Source: Zea mays
Lineage: Eukaryota; Streptophyta; Magnoliopsida; Poales; Poaceae
Reading direction: 5' to 3'
DNA: 64,000 nucleotides
Assembly (NCBI RefSeq): GCF_902167145.1
Contig: NC_050097.1
Coordinates: 43,942,095 to 44,006,094 of the forward strand
Part shown: positions 46,179 through 57,391 of the stretch, in pieces
How the letters are laid out: every line of letters begins with the position of its first letter
Numbering within the stretch: the stretch's first letter is position 1
Position numbers and translations under genes: made by a program
The notes under the pieces: model-generated
What the model was told of the DNA's origin: nothing
Seen by the model: only the letters and a program-made list of their open reading frames with translations
Database searches by the model: none

Positions 46179-47048
46179 CTAGTGAGCGAACGAAGCAACA
46201 CTCGACTCGGGGGAAGGTGGTCTTCCCGAGCCAGCAGTGTCCACACTGGAGGCAGGCTCATCTCCTCCCTCAATGTCGACGTCCTCGTTGGCCTCCTGGT
46301 TCTGGATCTCCTGGTGGTGCATGTCCAGGTGCTCGTTAGCCTCAGCAAGCTGCTGCTGAGTGTTAATGAGCTGATCCTCTAGGACCTCGATGGTGTTCTC
46401 CCTGGTGCCCACCAGCTCCTCCAACTCCTGAATATCAGTGGATAGCTGCTCCACCTGCAAGTCCTTCTCCACCATTTCTTGAGATAAATCAACCACGAGC
46501 TCCTCTCTGTTATCCAGCGTGATCTTTGTTGCCTCCAGCAGTGCCATCAGATGGGACATTGCCTCACCGCGCATCACTTGCAGACGGTACAGAGCATTCA
46601 TGCACCGTACTGTCAAGTGCGCAGTCTGACCTGGGTAGATGGCCCAGATGTCCTTGGCATGCTCCACCCGATCCTTCCACATTGGGTCATCCTCCTTCTC
46701 AGCGGGGAACAAGCCAATGGGGTGGGTAGCCAGCTCCAAGGGATGGAATCCACAGAAAGTAGTCAATCCATGCAGAGCGATCGCCTCGATCGTGTCCTCC
46801 GCTCGGTATCCGAAAGACTCGGAATCCAAAGAGCGCCAGCCTGGCTGCAGGGGATGAGGCTCCAAGGTCATCCTCACCCTACAGCGAGGCACTCGGTGCT
46901 TCTCGAACTGCTGCACCGCGTACTGAGGGGGTGTCGTGTATCCGGCCCCCTGAAGTACTTCCCACAAAATGCGGGGAAAGCCCTCTCGTGCAAGTCCGTC
47001 AGTGTGGGTCAGTGCATTTCCGTCATCGGAGGATCCGTGGGAAGTCAT
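46179..47048 (-). CDS. Extra sense ORF between 5' LTR and gag, coiled-coil protein
   Basis: An intact 289-codon frame from ATG 47048 to a stop at 46179, in the same direction as gag and 0.3 kb upstream of it. The N-terminal two thirds look globular (FPRILWEVLQGAGY, CRVRMTLEPHP, ALHGLTTFCGFHPLELA). Residues about 185-245 form a long heptad-like coiled coil with many Glu/Gln/Leu. The tail is acidic and Ser-rich. No RT, gag or zinc motif is seen. It is uninterrupted although gag and pol are broken. I do not recognise the family; it may be a gag-related duplicate or an accessory factor. Confidence 0.6.
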   Translation of the reverse strand: MTSHGSSDDGNALTHTDGLAREGFPRILWEVLQGAGYTTPPQYAVQQFEKHRVPRCRVRMTLEPHPLQPGWRSLDSESFGYRAEDTIEAIALHGLTTFCGFHPLELATHPIGLFPAEKEDDPMWKDRVEHAKDIWAIYPGQTAHLTVRCMNALYRLQVMRGEAMSHLMALLEATKITLDNREELVVDLSQEMVEKDLQVEQLSTDIQELEELVGTRENTIEVLEDQLINTQQQLAEANEHLDMHHQEIQNQEANEDVDIEGGDEPASSVDTAGSGRPPSPESSVASFAH

Positions 47049-47456
47049 CTGTGTACGGTTAAGCGTAAGTAAAAGAAAAAGAATTATAAAAGAACAAGGA
47101 AAAATAAAACTCAGCCCTTCTTTAGTTAATGAAAAGGCACTGGAGACCTAGTTGGTTGTTATCTTGTTTTTAAGTCCTTTACTCAGTTATCCATTTGCTT
47201 AATCATGAATGCATGCATGCTCGTCCTGAACGACCTCACAATAAGATAAAAGAAGTAGGGAGGAACTCCCATCCCGTAAAAGTGGCCTGTAGGGCCTAGT
47301 TACTTAGCCACCTAGCTACCCTTCTATTAACCTAAGGCTTCACGTCCTAGGTCTATCCTGCTCGTCCTACTATCTATCCAACCTTGTTTCTATCAAGTTT
47401 TATTTAGAAAATTGATGGTATTTACATTTTATTGATTCCTCTGTGGTGGTACAAGC

Positions 47457-47468
47457 TCCGATACCAGC
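47457..47468 (-). promoter_or_regulatory. Chromovirus primer-binding site
   Basis: On the minus strand TGGTATCGGAGC follows the LTR end after a few bases. It differs by one base from the initiator-Met tRNA complement TGGTATCAGAGC. Confidence 0.8.
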
Positions 47469-50400
47469 TGTGGCAGAACTGCCCGAATTATTCCAACTTA
47501 AGTGCCTAAGTCCCGCCTTAGAGGCTAGACCACACTTAAATAGGAATAACCCGTCAATCCCTCGGATCTAGTCCGACACGGCCACTGACAGGATCAAGTA
47601 CCACAATCTCACTCGAAGGTGAGTCACAGAGCAAATACAATAAAGCATAAAACCATACATGTCAGAGTATTAAATTATTACATCACCATCATCATCATCG
47701 GAGTTTTGCAAAAGTAACCATCATTGTTCGAAGTGCAGCGGAATAAAACTAACGATAATTAAACAGAGAGATGGGGAAGCCTGTCCCATCACTCCTCATG
47801 CTCCTCAGCCGAGGCAGGGTCCCACTCAACAGTCCAACCCGGTGGCAAGGTGGACGACCAAGTTATCCCAGCAACCATCTCCTCCAGAGAACCTGTAAAA
47901 ATTATGCCGCAAGCAAGGCTGAGTATACTAATACTCAGCTAGACTTACCCGGTGTGAGGAGTCTACTCCTCTACCTCTAGACATGCAGCTGTTTGGCTGT
48001 GGGGTTTGGTTGCCAAAAGCACTAGCTGAGTTTCTAAATCAAGATTTTAACTTAATCAAAGTTAAGTGTGACTCTCTTAAGGCTAAAAGTGGACTATCTA
48101 CTCATACATGGTAGCAAGCATTATTAACAATCAACATCTTATCTCAACTCATCATACTTCCACTTATTACTCAATGCAGTACAATGGATCAAGCAGTCTC
48201 ATTAGCTGCGAGAAGCAGACGATTCGAATCGAGTTTTTTTAGCCTTGCAAGGTAAACCTAAACACACGACATGCAGGGGCACTCCATCCCCACACACATC
48301 AACCGTCCCCATCGATTCCCCGTCAGCAGAGAGGGGCTCACCGCCTTGGCGTACAATGCCTCACTGACCCCGACTGGCCGTCGTGCAGTGACCGCACTTG
48401 TACCCACCATAACCGGAATGGGAGACCTCGTCTCAGGTCGCGTGAGGAGGGCAATCTGCTGCCAGGTTCAATCAGGTACTAGGCTTACCGATTTACCATA
48501 TTTCTCGGCATGTGCTTAGTACGTTCAAACGCTTGACACAGGTATCCGCACGTTAATCCTTATTCCATTTTCCCCTCTCATAAACAACCAATCCCCATGG
48601 ATTGTTGTCCACCAACTAGTATCATGAGAGTGTAAAAGTGGGTACAATCAATTTCCTGATCTCGCGCGAGTGCTAGAAAAATCACTCGTCTTCTACCGAG
48701 ATCCTAATTAAGTAAAGCAACTACTCGACCTGTCATACTAGTATTCATCTCAAAAGGATTCCTGAGATCATGCAACTAGGGTTTCAAACAATTCCTACAC
48801 CTAAGTGCACAATCAATCCTACAATCATTAAGTGAAGTAAAATAGCATAAATAATAGGTTATGCATAAAACCGGGGCTTGCCTTCCAAAGCAGTGGCAGG
48901 CAGGTCCTCTGGTGCAGGCTCGGGTGCTGGATCTGGGGCTACCTCCTGAGCAGCTCCTTGCTCCGGCACGAGGATGTACTCTCCGTCAGCAAGATTACAG
49001 TCTATCGAAATGCAATGAACATGTATGTCATGATTATGCAAGATTTAAGAACATTAAGCTACAGAAACTAAGTTAAGAAGTAACTTAGGGTTTTCTTAGT
49101 CACGCGGGGCTTCTAGTGGTATATATATAGATACATAGACTTATGACCCTTTAAGCTTAGGTTTTCTTTTAGGATAACATAGTGGTTTGGTATTGCCTTG
49201 ATACATTTTAGTGGACAGATTACAAAGGTTTTAGGATAACCTTAATTCACATTATTCTTTTTCCTTTCATTAATTCCCATTTAGGGTTTTTAGGGTAGGT
49301 TTGAACTACAACAGGGTTTTAATAATTTCCAAAAATTCTGTAAAAAATACAGTGGGTTGCCCTTTGCTATTCTAACTTGTTTTAAGAAGTTGAGGCTTTA
49401 AGTACCAATGCTAGGCTTTAAACAAAAATAACAAAAGTTAGGCAAAATGGGCCACTTTACACTACACCTCTTAGTTGGGTGTAGGTTCTGTCCTAAAGGT
49501 TATTTTTGCTGGCAACCCATAGTAATAATAGGTCTCTGTGCTAAAAATCACAGAAAACTAAGGGGTGGTTATTTAGTTATGATTTTCTTAAGTTTAATGT
49601 TAAAAAGGCACTTTCTACTACATTATTATTTGAAAAATGTCAAACAGCAGATTTCATATTTTTCCTAAGTTCTCTCTAATAAAACAATAGTTATCCCAAG
49701 GGTGGGGGTGTTTTTACCTTGGGGTTATTTTTGTAGAGTTTTTCTAAGTTTCACTTGTTTTATTAAAACAAAAGAGATCTTACTTATTTTACACTAAAAC
49801 AGGGTATGATATATTTTTCCAGTGAACTATATTGAATAAATAACCTAACAAAAATAGAGGTACTCTCTGGTTCATTAATTAAATTACATTTTCTATTTTC
49901 CCTATCCTTAAGCATATTATAGAATAAGGGGTAAAACTAACTTAAATGGAGTGGACAGAGATGTTCAACATTTTTAAACAGGTTAGTAGGTAATTATAAA
50001 CTTCCCCAATTTTTCCTAACCCTAGTCAAATAGCCTAACTATTTTCCTTACTATTATTTAGCTTTTGGCCAAAACCAACATTAAATCAGAACTTTTAAGT
50101 TTTCCACAGCACCAAGGGGTTTTATATTTTTCTTAAATAGGTTACATTAATTGGAGTCTGACAAAATTTGTTTGACCAAATTTGGATGAACTAATCATAA
50201 GTTATGAATTTTTAAAGCCTCTGTTCAATTTAAAATAGAATTTAAAAAGAGTTTCCTGGAAAAACAGTTTACACCGAGGTCCCTGGGTTTAAACTAAATC
50301 CACCTTCGCAATTCTACCCCCACGCCACTATTCCCCTGTGTCTCTGACGTTTCACAAAACCCCCTGACCTTCTCTCCCTCTCACCCGCAGTCCTTCCCCT

Positions 50401-51834
50401 TATGCAAACAGTAACCGCGGGAAAGAAAAGGACGGCGCGGCTTACCGGCGGCGAGGGAGGTCCGGCGAAGGGTGGGGTTGGCTCGGGGAGACTCTGGCGG
50501 TCACGTCGAGGTACGGCTCGACGTCGGAGATGGCCGGAATCGCCCGGTCCACTCGTGCAGGCGGGTGTCCTCGTCGGCGGCGAGTATACCGGCCAAACCA
50601 CGGCGAACTGGTTCAATCCGAGGGCACGGTGAGCTTCACGGGGTCACGCAGCGACTGTGTGCACAAGGAATCGAAGGATGGTGGAGTGGTTTACCCGGTC
50701 CACGTACTCCGGCGGGGGCGAGAGCTCCGGCGAGCGTGGACTGGCTTCTCCGGCGAAATACTCTCCGATTCCTTGCTCGGGGAGCCTCACGGAGGTGTGC
50801 ACAGTCTTCTCCGAGGGCTGGACGGGGTTGGGAATGGCTCTATTGGCCGGTCTATGGTGGCAGAGGGGTTGGGCGGCCGTGGACTTGCTGCGCACGGGCA
50901 AACGGCGACGAGCTAACTCCGGTGAGGTGTGGAGGGTGCGCGGAAGGGTGTAGTCGAAGCCTGGGAGGGCTTTATAAGCTCAGGCGCGGGCCACGGCGCG
51001 GGTTTGGCTCGGGCGCGGCGCGGGGCATGCGGGGACGCGCGCGAGCGTGCTCTGGCGCGGGCAGAAGGCGTCGAACACGTGGAGGTGAGTTTCTTCCAGT
51101 GTTCAAACGTCTCCAGAGATCGCAAACGTGCGAATCTCGCCATGAATCCGGCGCAGACCTCCTCCTGGCACCTAGGGCTATCTCACATGTGTGAGTTCCA
51201 AGGGATGATACGCCCTAGATCGGGAGATAGACGGGTGCCAAATCTGGCTTGTCTCACTGCCCACTCAGCGACAAAACTGATGTCAAGTGCTGTCAAACGT
51301 CTGAGTCTCGGTCTCAAATTTTTCCAGGGGGGTGCCTTAAGTGGTATACCACATTTTTGGTATAGAACCCAAGTGGTTTTGGCGCCATCTTTAAGGTGAA
51401 CACGGCTGGTCTTTGGATTAGGGTTAGATTTTGACTTAGAGGGAAATAGAGAGCTCTAGCTCTCTCTCCACTTGGAGATTTGAATTGGGGTTTCTCCAGG
51501 GGTCTTTTTGCAATATTTCCCTCCCTTAATTGATGGTTATAATGTTGCTTAGGGTTTGGGCAAAAGTTACACACACTTTGCACCCTTGTTCACTCTCTTT
51601 CCCCTCTTACCCAGGGTTTTGGAAGATAGGGTTTAGGAGAGGTCTAGGGTTCTTCTCCCCTTTTATCCAAGGTAGTAAGTGTGCAAGGATTAGAGTAATG
51701 CTTCTCATGTCATTGGCAACTTGATTAGCACATGAGCTCCAAAGTTCTTATGTGGTGCCCTAAGTCTTTACCCTTGTGAACACAGCTTCTAGTGCCAAAG
51801 TGGCTCTAGCCAAGGTAACACCTGGGGTGTTACA
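47469..51834 (-). repeat. 5' LTR of the chromovirus (right copy)
   Basis: 4366 bp. The TATA-like element is on the minus strand near 50979-50971. It ends at 47469, next to the primer-binding site. Confidence 0.95.
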
Positions 51835-52131
51835 GCCAAATCGTTGACAGCGTCAACATACCAGCCCGAGAACTTGGGACCTGACCGTGCACCCGGGCTA
51901 CGGCCAGCTCGCATGAGGGAACGACCAGACCAGCCGAAGCATTGCGCGAGGCATTAAGACCTCGGAGGAATCAAACCACTCCTTCGAGGCCTCGGGGGCT
52001 ACACCCGGCGGGTGCGCTCGCGCGCACCCACCGGAACAAAACGCAACCGAGAAAGGCTGGTCCCCTTGCAAAAAAGTGCGACGAAAGCCTCCAAGCGAGT
52101 ATTAACACTCCCTTCGAGGCTCGGGGGCTAC
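51835..52131 (+). other. Remaining Huck 3' internal segment between nested element and 3' LTR
   Basis: Starts with the second copy of the GCCAA duplication and ends with the purine-rich tract that primes plus-strand synthesis. No ORF. Confidence 0.85.
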
Positions 52132-53874
52132 TGTCGGGGACCATAATTAGGGGTACCCTCAAGGCTCCTAATTCTCAGCTGGTAACCCCCATCAGCACAA
52201 AGCTGCAAAGGCCTGATGGGTGCGACTAAGTCAGGGATCGGTCCATTCGAGGGACTCGATCACGCCTCGCCCGAGCCCAGCCTCGGGCAAGGGCAGCCGA
52301 CCCCGGAGGATCTCCGTCTCGCCCGAGGCCCCCCTCCAGCGACGAACAAACTTCCGGCTCGCCCGAGGCCCAGTCTTCACCAAGAAGCAACCCTGGCCAA
52401 ATCGCCACGCCAACCGACCAAAACGCCGGGGTATTTAATGCAAAGGCGGCCTGACACCTTTATCCTGACGCACGTCCTCCAGTCGACAGAGCCGAAGTGA
52501 CCGCAGTCACTTCGCCGCTCCACTGACCGGCCTGACAGAAGGACAGCGTCGCCTGCGCCGCTCCGACTGCTGTGCCACTCGACAGAGTGAGGCTGACAGG
52601 CAGTCAGGCCCGGCCTCAGGCACCATAGGAAACTCCGCTCCGCCCGACCCAGGGCTCGGACTCGGGCTCAGCCCCGGAAGACGGCGAACTCCACTCCGCC
52701 CGACCTAGGGCTCGGACTTGGGCTCAGCCCCGGAAGACGGCGAACTCCGCTCCGCCCGACCCAGGGCTCGGACTTGGGCTCAGCCCCGGAAGACGGCGAA
52801 CTCCGCTCCGCCCGACCCAGGGCTCGGACTTGGGCTCAGCCCCGGAAGACGGCGAACTCCGCTCCGCCCGACCCAGGGCTCGGACTTGGGCTCAACCCCG
52901 GAAGACGGCGAACTTCGCTCCGCCCGACCCAGGGCTCGGACTTAGGCTCAGCCCCGGAAGACGGCGAACTTCGCTCCGCCCGACCTAGGGCTCGGACTTG
53001 GGCTCAGCCCCAGAAGACGACGAACTCCGCTTCGCCCGACCCCAGGGCTCGGACTTAGCCCTGGCCTCAGCCGACGGTCTCCGCCTCGCCCGACCCAGGG
53101 GCTCGGACTCGACCTCGGCCACGGAAGACAGACTCGACCTCGACCTCGACCTCGGAGGAGCCTCCACATCGCCCAACCTAGGGCGCGGACCGACCACGTC
53201 AGCAGGAGGCGCCATCATTACCCTACCCCAAGCTGACTCAGGCTACGGGGAACAAGACCGGCGTCCCATCTGGCTCGCTCCGCCAGACAAGTAATGATGG
53301 CACCCCGCACGCTCTCTGACGACGGCGGCTCTCAGCCCCCTTACGGAAGCTAGAGGACGTTAGCAAGGACTCAACAGCCCCGACAGCTGTCCTTCCGCCA
53401 GGCTCCAGCGCTCCTCCGACGGCCACGACACCACACGAACTGGGTGTCAAAACCTCTCCGGCTGCCACGATGGCATGTACTTAGGGCGCTAGCTCTCCTC
53501 CGCTAGACACGTAGAACTCTGCTACACCCCCCATTGTACACCTGGATCCTCTCCTTACGCCTATAAAAGGAAGGACCAGGGCCCTCTTACAGAGGGTGGG
53601 CCGCGCGGGGAAGAGGACGGGACGGGCGCTCGCGTGAGGCCGCTCGCTCCCTCTCCCGCGTGGACGCTTGTAACCCCCTACTGCAAGCGCACCCGACCTG
53701 GGCGCGGGTCAAACACGAAGGCCGCGGGATTTCCACCTCTCTCTCTCTCTCTCGCTCCGGCTGCCTATTCTTCCCCCCTTCGCGCTCCGTCTCGCGCCGA
53801 CCCATCTGGGCTGGGGCACGCGGCGACATTTTCACTCGTCGGCCCAGGGACCCCCCGGTCTCGAAACGCCGACA
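52132..53874 (+). repeat. 3' LTR of Huck
   Basis: 1743 bp, 124 bp longer than the 5' LTR. Two extra 56-bp units (seven full units and a partial eighth, 52631-53060) give 112 bp. Six more bases come from a GACCTC repeat and six from a CT run. TATA box at 53571-53580. Confidence 0.95.
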
Positions 53875-54135
53875 GAATTACTCTCTCTCTTTGGTCATAA
53901 ATAAATGAGTGAATAATATACCAAAGTAGAAGAGTGATCTCTCCTCCAAAGATGGAGAGTTGCTCGGAGCGACGGCGAAGGATGAGTTACGGAGTGGAAG
54001 CCTTTGTCTTTGCCGAAGACTCCAATTTCCTTTCAATACACCTATGACTTGGTTTGAAATAGACTTGAAAACACATTAGTCATAGCATATGAAAGATACA
54101 TGATCAAAGGTATATAAATGAGCTATGTGTGCAAA

Positions 54136-54567
54136 TCAACAAAAGAAGTTCCTAGAATCAAGAATATTTAGCTCATGCCTAAGTTTGTTAAAAGTTTGTT
54201 CATCAAGTGGCTTGGTAAAGATATCGGCTAATTGATCTTTAGTATTAATGTAAGAAATCTCGATATCTCCCTTTTGTTGGTGATCCCTTAAAAAGTGATA
54301 TCGAATGGCTATGTGTTTAGTGCGGCTATGCTCAACGGGATTATCCGCCATGCGGATTGCACTCTCATTATCACATAGAAGAGGAACTTTGGTTAATTTG
54401 TAACCGTAGTCCCTAAGGGTTTGCCTCATCCAAAGTAGTTGCGCGCAACAATGGCCTGTGGCAATGTACTCGGCCTCGGCGGTAGAAAGAGCCACCAAAT
54501 TTTGCTTCTTTGAAGCCCAAGACACCAAGGATCTTCCCAAGAACTGGCAAGTCCCCGATGTGCTCTT
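54136..54567 (-). pseudogene. Copia RNase H C-terminal fragment, copy B
   Basis: Encodes the RNase H segment from KSTSGT-like through STAEAEY and LLCDNESAIRMADNP to DIFTKPL. It is separated from the RT part by an in-frame TGA at 54568-54570, where copy A has a sense codon. Same reading frame as the RT fragment. Inactivated by the stop. Confidence 0.9.
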
Positions 54568-54570
54568 TCA

Positions 54571-55614
54571 ATTAATTTTACACCCTGCCCAATCGGCATC
54601 CGAATAACCAATTAAATCAAATGTGGATCCCCTAGGATACCAAAGCCCAAACTTAGGAGTATAAACTAAATATCTCAAAAATCGTTTTACGGCCGTAAGG
54701 TGAGCTTCCTTAGGGTCGGCTTGGAATCTTGCACACATGCATACGGAAAGCATAATATCCGGTCGAGATGCACATAAATATAGCAAGGAACCTATCATCG
54801 ACTGGTATACCTTTTGATCGACGGATTTACCTCCCTCGTCGAGGTCGAGATGCCCATTGGTTCCCATGGGTGTCTTGATGGGTTTGGCATCCTTCATCCC
54901 AAACTTGCTTAGAATATCTTGAGTATACTTCGTTTGGCTTAGGAAGGTGCCCTCTTGGAGTTGCTTCACTTGAAATCCTAAGAAATATTTCAACTCCCCC
55001 ATCATAGACATCTCGAATTTTTGTGTCATGATCCTACTAAATTCTTCACATGTGGACTCGTTAGTAGACCCAAATATAATATCATCAACATAAATTTGGC
55101 AAACGAACAAGTCATTTTCAAGAGTTTTAGTGAATAAAGTAGGATCGGCCTTTCCGACTTTGAATCCATTAGTGATAAGGAAATCCCTTAGGCATTCATA
55201 CCATGTTCTTGGGGCTTGCTTGAGCCCATAAAGCGCCTTAGAGAGTTTATACACATGGTTAGGGTACTCACTATCTTCAAAGCCGGGAGGTTGCTCAACA
55301 TAGACCTCTTCCTTGATTGGTCCATTGAGGAAGGCACTCTTCACGTCCATTTGATAAAGCTTGAAGCCATGGTAAGTAGCATAGGCCAATAATATACGAA
55401 TTGACTCAAGCCTAGCTACGGGTGCATAGGTTTCACCGAAATCCAAACCTTCGACTTGGGAGTATCCCTTGGCCACAAGTCGAGCTTTGTTCCTTGTCAC
55501 CATACCATGCTCATCTTGCTTGTTGCGGAAGACCCATTTGGTTCCTACAACATTTTGATTAGGACGTGGAACTAAATGCCATACCTCATTCCTAGTGAAG
55601 TTGTTGAGCTCCTC
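54571..55614 (-). pseudogene. Copia reverse transcriptase, copy B
   Basis: Contains the RT core with [11 protein letters not shown], the fingers and palm with [12 protein letters not shown], and the catalytic YVDD in [11 protein letters not shown], continuing to the start of RNase H ([12 protein letters not shown]). It is bounded by in-frame stops on both sides (TAA at 55615-55617 upstream, TGA at 54568 downstream), so the polyprotein is broken into pieces. Confidence 0.9.
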
Positions 55615-55617
55615 TTA

Positions 55618-57378
55618 CATTGCCACCACCCAATCCGAATCTTGAAGGGCTTCCTCTACCCTATGTGGCTCAATAGAGGAAACAATCGAGTAATGTTCAC
55701 AAAAATGTGCAACACGAGATCTAGTGGTTACCCCCTTATGAATGTCGCCGAGAATGGTGTCGACGGGGTGATCTCGTAGGATTGCTTGGTGGACTCTTGG
55801 GTGTGGCGGCCTTTGTTCTTCATCCTCCTTGTCTTGATCATTTGCATCTCCCCCTTGATCATTGCCGTCATCTTGAGGTGGCTCATTTGATTGATCTTCT
55901 CCTTCATCAACTTGAGCCTCATCCTCATTTTGAGTTGGTGGGGATGCTTGCGTGGAGGAGGATGGTTGATCTTGTGCATTTGGAGGCTCTTCGGATTCCT
56001 TAGGACACACATTCCCAATGAACATGTTCCTTAGCGCGATGCATGGAGCCTCTTCAATACCTATCTCATCAAGATCAACTTGCTCTACTTGAGAGCCGTT
56101 AGTCTCATCAAACACAACGTCACAAGAAACTTCAACTTGTCCGTAGGACTTGTTAAAGACTCTATACGCCCTTGTGTTTGAATCATATCCTAGTAAAAAG
56201 CCTTCTACTGTCTTAGGAGCAAATTTAGATTTTCTACCTCTTTTAACAAGAATAAAGCATTTGCTACTAAAGACTCTAAAATATGAAATATTGGGCTTTT
56301 TACCGATTAGGAGTTCATAAGATGTCTTCTTGAGGATTCGGTGTAGATATAATCGGTTGATGGCGTAGCAGGCGGTGTTGACCGCCTCGGCCCAAAACCG
56401 ATCCGAAGTCTTATACTCATCAAGCATGGTTCTTGCCATGTCCAATAGAGTTCGATTCTTCCTCTCCACTACACCATTTTGTTGTGGGGTGTAGGGAGAA
56501 GAGAACTCATGCTTGATGCCCTCCTCCTCAAGGAATCCTTCAATTTGTGAGTTCTTGAACTCTGTCCCGTTGTCGCTTTTAATTTTCTTGATTCTCAAGC
56601 CGAACTCATTTTGAGCCCGTCTCAAGAATCTCTTTAAGGTCTCTTGGGTATGAGATTTTTCCTGCAAAAAGAACACCCAAGTGAAGCGAGAATACTCATC
56701 CACAATAACTAGACAGTACTTACTCCCGCCGATGCTTATGTAAGCTATCGGACCGAATAGATCCATGTGTAGGAGCTCCAGTGGCCTGTCAGTCGTCATG
56801 ATGTTCTTATGTGGATGGTGAGCACCAACTTGCTTCCCTGCTTGGCATGCGCTACAAATCATGTCTTTCTCAAAGTGAACATTTGTTAATCCTAAAATGT
56901 GCTCTCCCTTTAGAAGCTTGTGAAGATTCTTCATCCCAACATGTGCTAGTCGGCGATGCCAGAGCCAGCCCATGTTAGTCTTAGCAATTAAGCAAGTGTC
57001 GAGTTCAGCTCTATCAAAATTTACTAAGTATAGCTGACCCTCTAACACTCCCTTAAATGCTATTGAATCATCACTTCTTCTAAAGACAGTGACACCTACA
57101 TCAGTGAATAGACAGTTGTAGCCCATTTTGCATAATTGAGATACAGAAAGCAAATTGTAATCTAAAGAATCTACAAGAAAAACATTGGAAATAGAATGGT
57201 CAGGGGATATAGCAATTTTACCCAATCCTTTGACCAAACCTTGATTTCCATCCCTGAATGTGATAGCTCGTTGGGAATCTTGGTTTTTCTCGTAGGAGGA
57301 GAACATCTTCTTCTCCCCTGTCATGTGGTTTATGCACCCGCTGTTGATTACCCAGCTTGAGCCCCCGGATGCATAAAC
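55618..57378 (-). pseudogene. Copia protease and integrase, copy B
   Basis: Starts just after an in-frame TAG (57379-57381). The protease motif reads WVINSGC (Asn codon 57343-57345), where this family has Asp-Ser-Gly, so the catalytic aspartate is lost. The integrase zinc-binding region (H...H...C..C around SACQAGK) and the D,D,E core (HMDLFGP, KSDNGTEF, NGVVERKN) are intact. The tail is an acidic Glu/Asp/Gln hinge (around 55800-56000). The frame ends at TAA 55615-55617. Confidence 0.9.
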
Positions 57379-57391
57379 CTACAAAACATGT

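Larger units (their letters stand above)
36803..51834 (-). mobile_element. Chromovirus (Ty3/Gypsy, Tekay/Del clade, Flip-like) with 4.4-kb LTRs, nested in Huck
   Basis: Two LTRs of 4400 and 4366 bp are flanked by the perfect 5-bp duplication GCCAA (36798-36802 and 51835-51839). Minus orientation: extra ORF, gag, protease, RT, RNase H, integrase with chromodomain. Total 15,032 bp. The clade call rests on the chromodomain and the pol sequence; the family name is tentative and based on LTR length. Confidence 0.95.
24890..53874 (+). mobile_element. Huck (Ty3/Gypsy, Tat lineage) retrotransposon, complete but containing another element
   Basis: Both LTRs start TGTCGGGGACCATAATTAGG and end GCCGACA. 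The flanks 24885-24889 and 53875-53879 are both GAATT, a perfect 5-bp duplication inside Opie/Ji copy B. Without the nested chromovirus (36803-51834 plus one copy of its 5-bp duplication) the element is about 13.9 kb. The order is LTR, PBS, gag, protease, RT, RNase H, second RNase H, integrase, a long noncoding 3' region and LTR. All coding parts are damaged. Confidence 0.95.
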
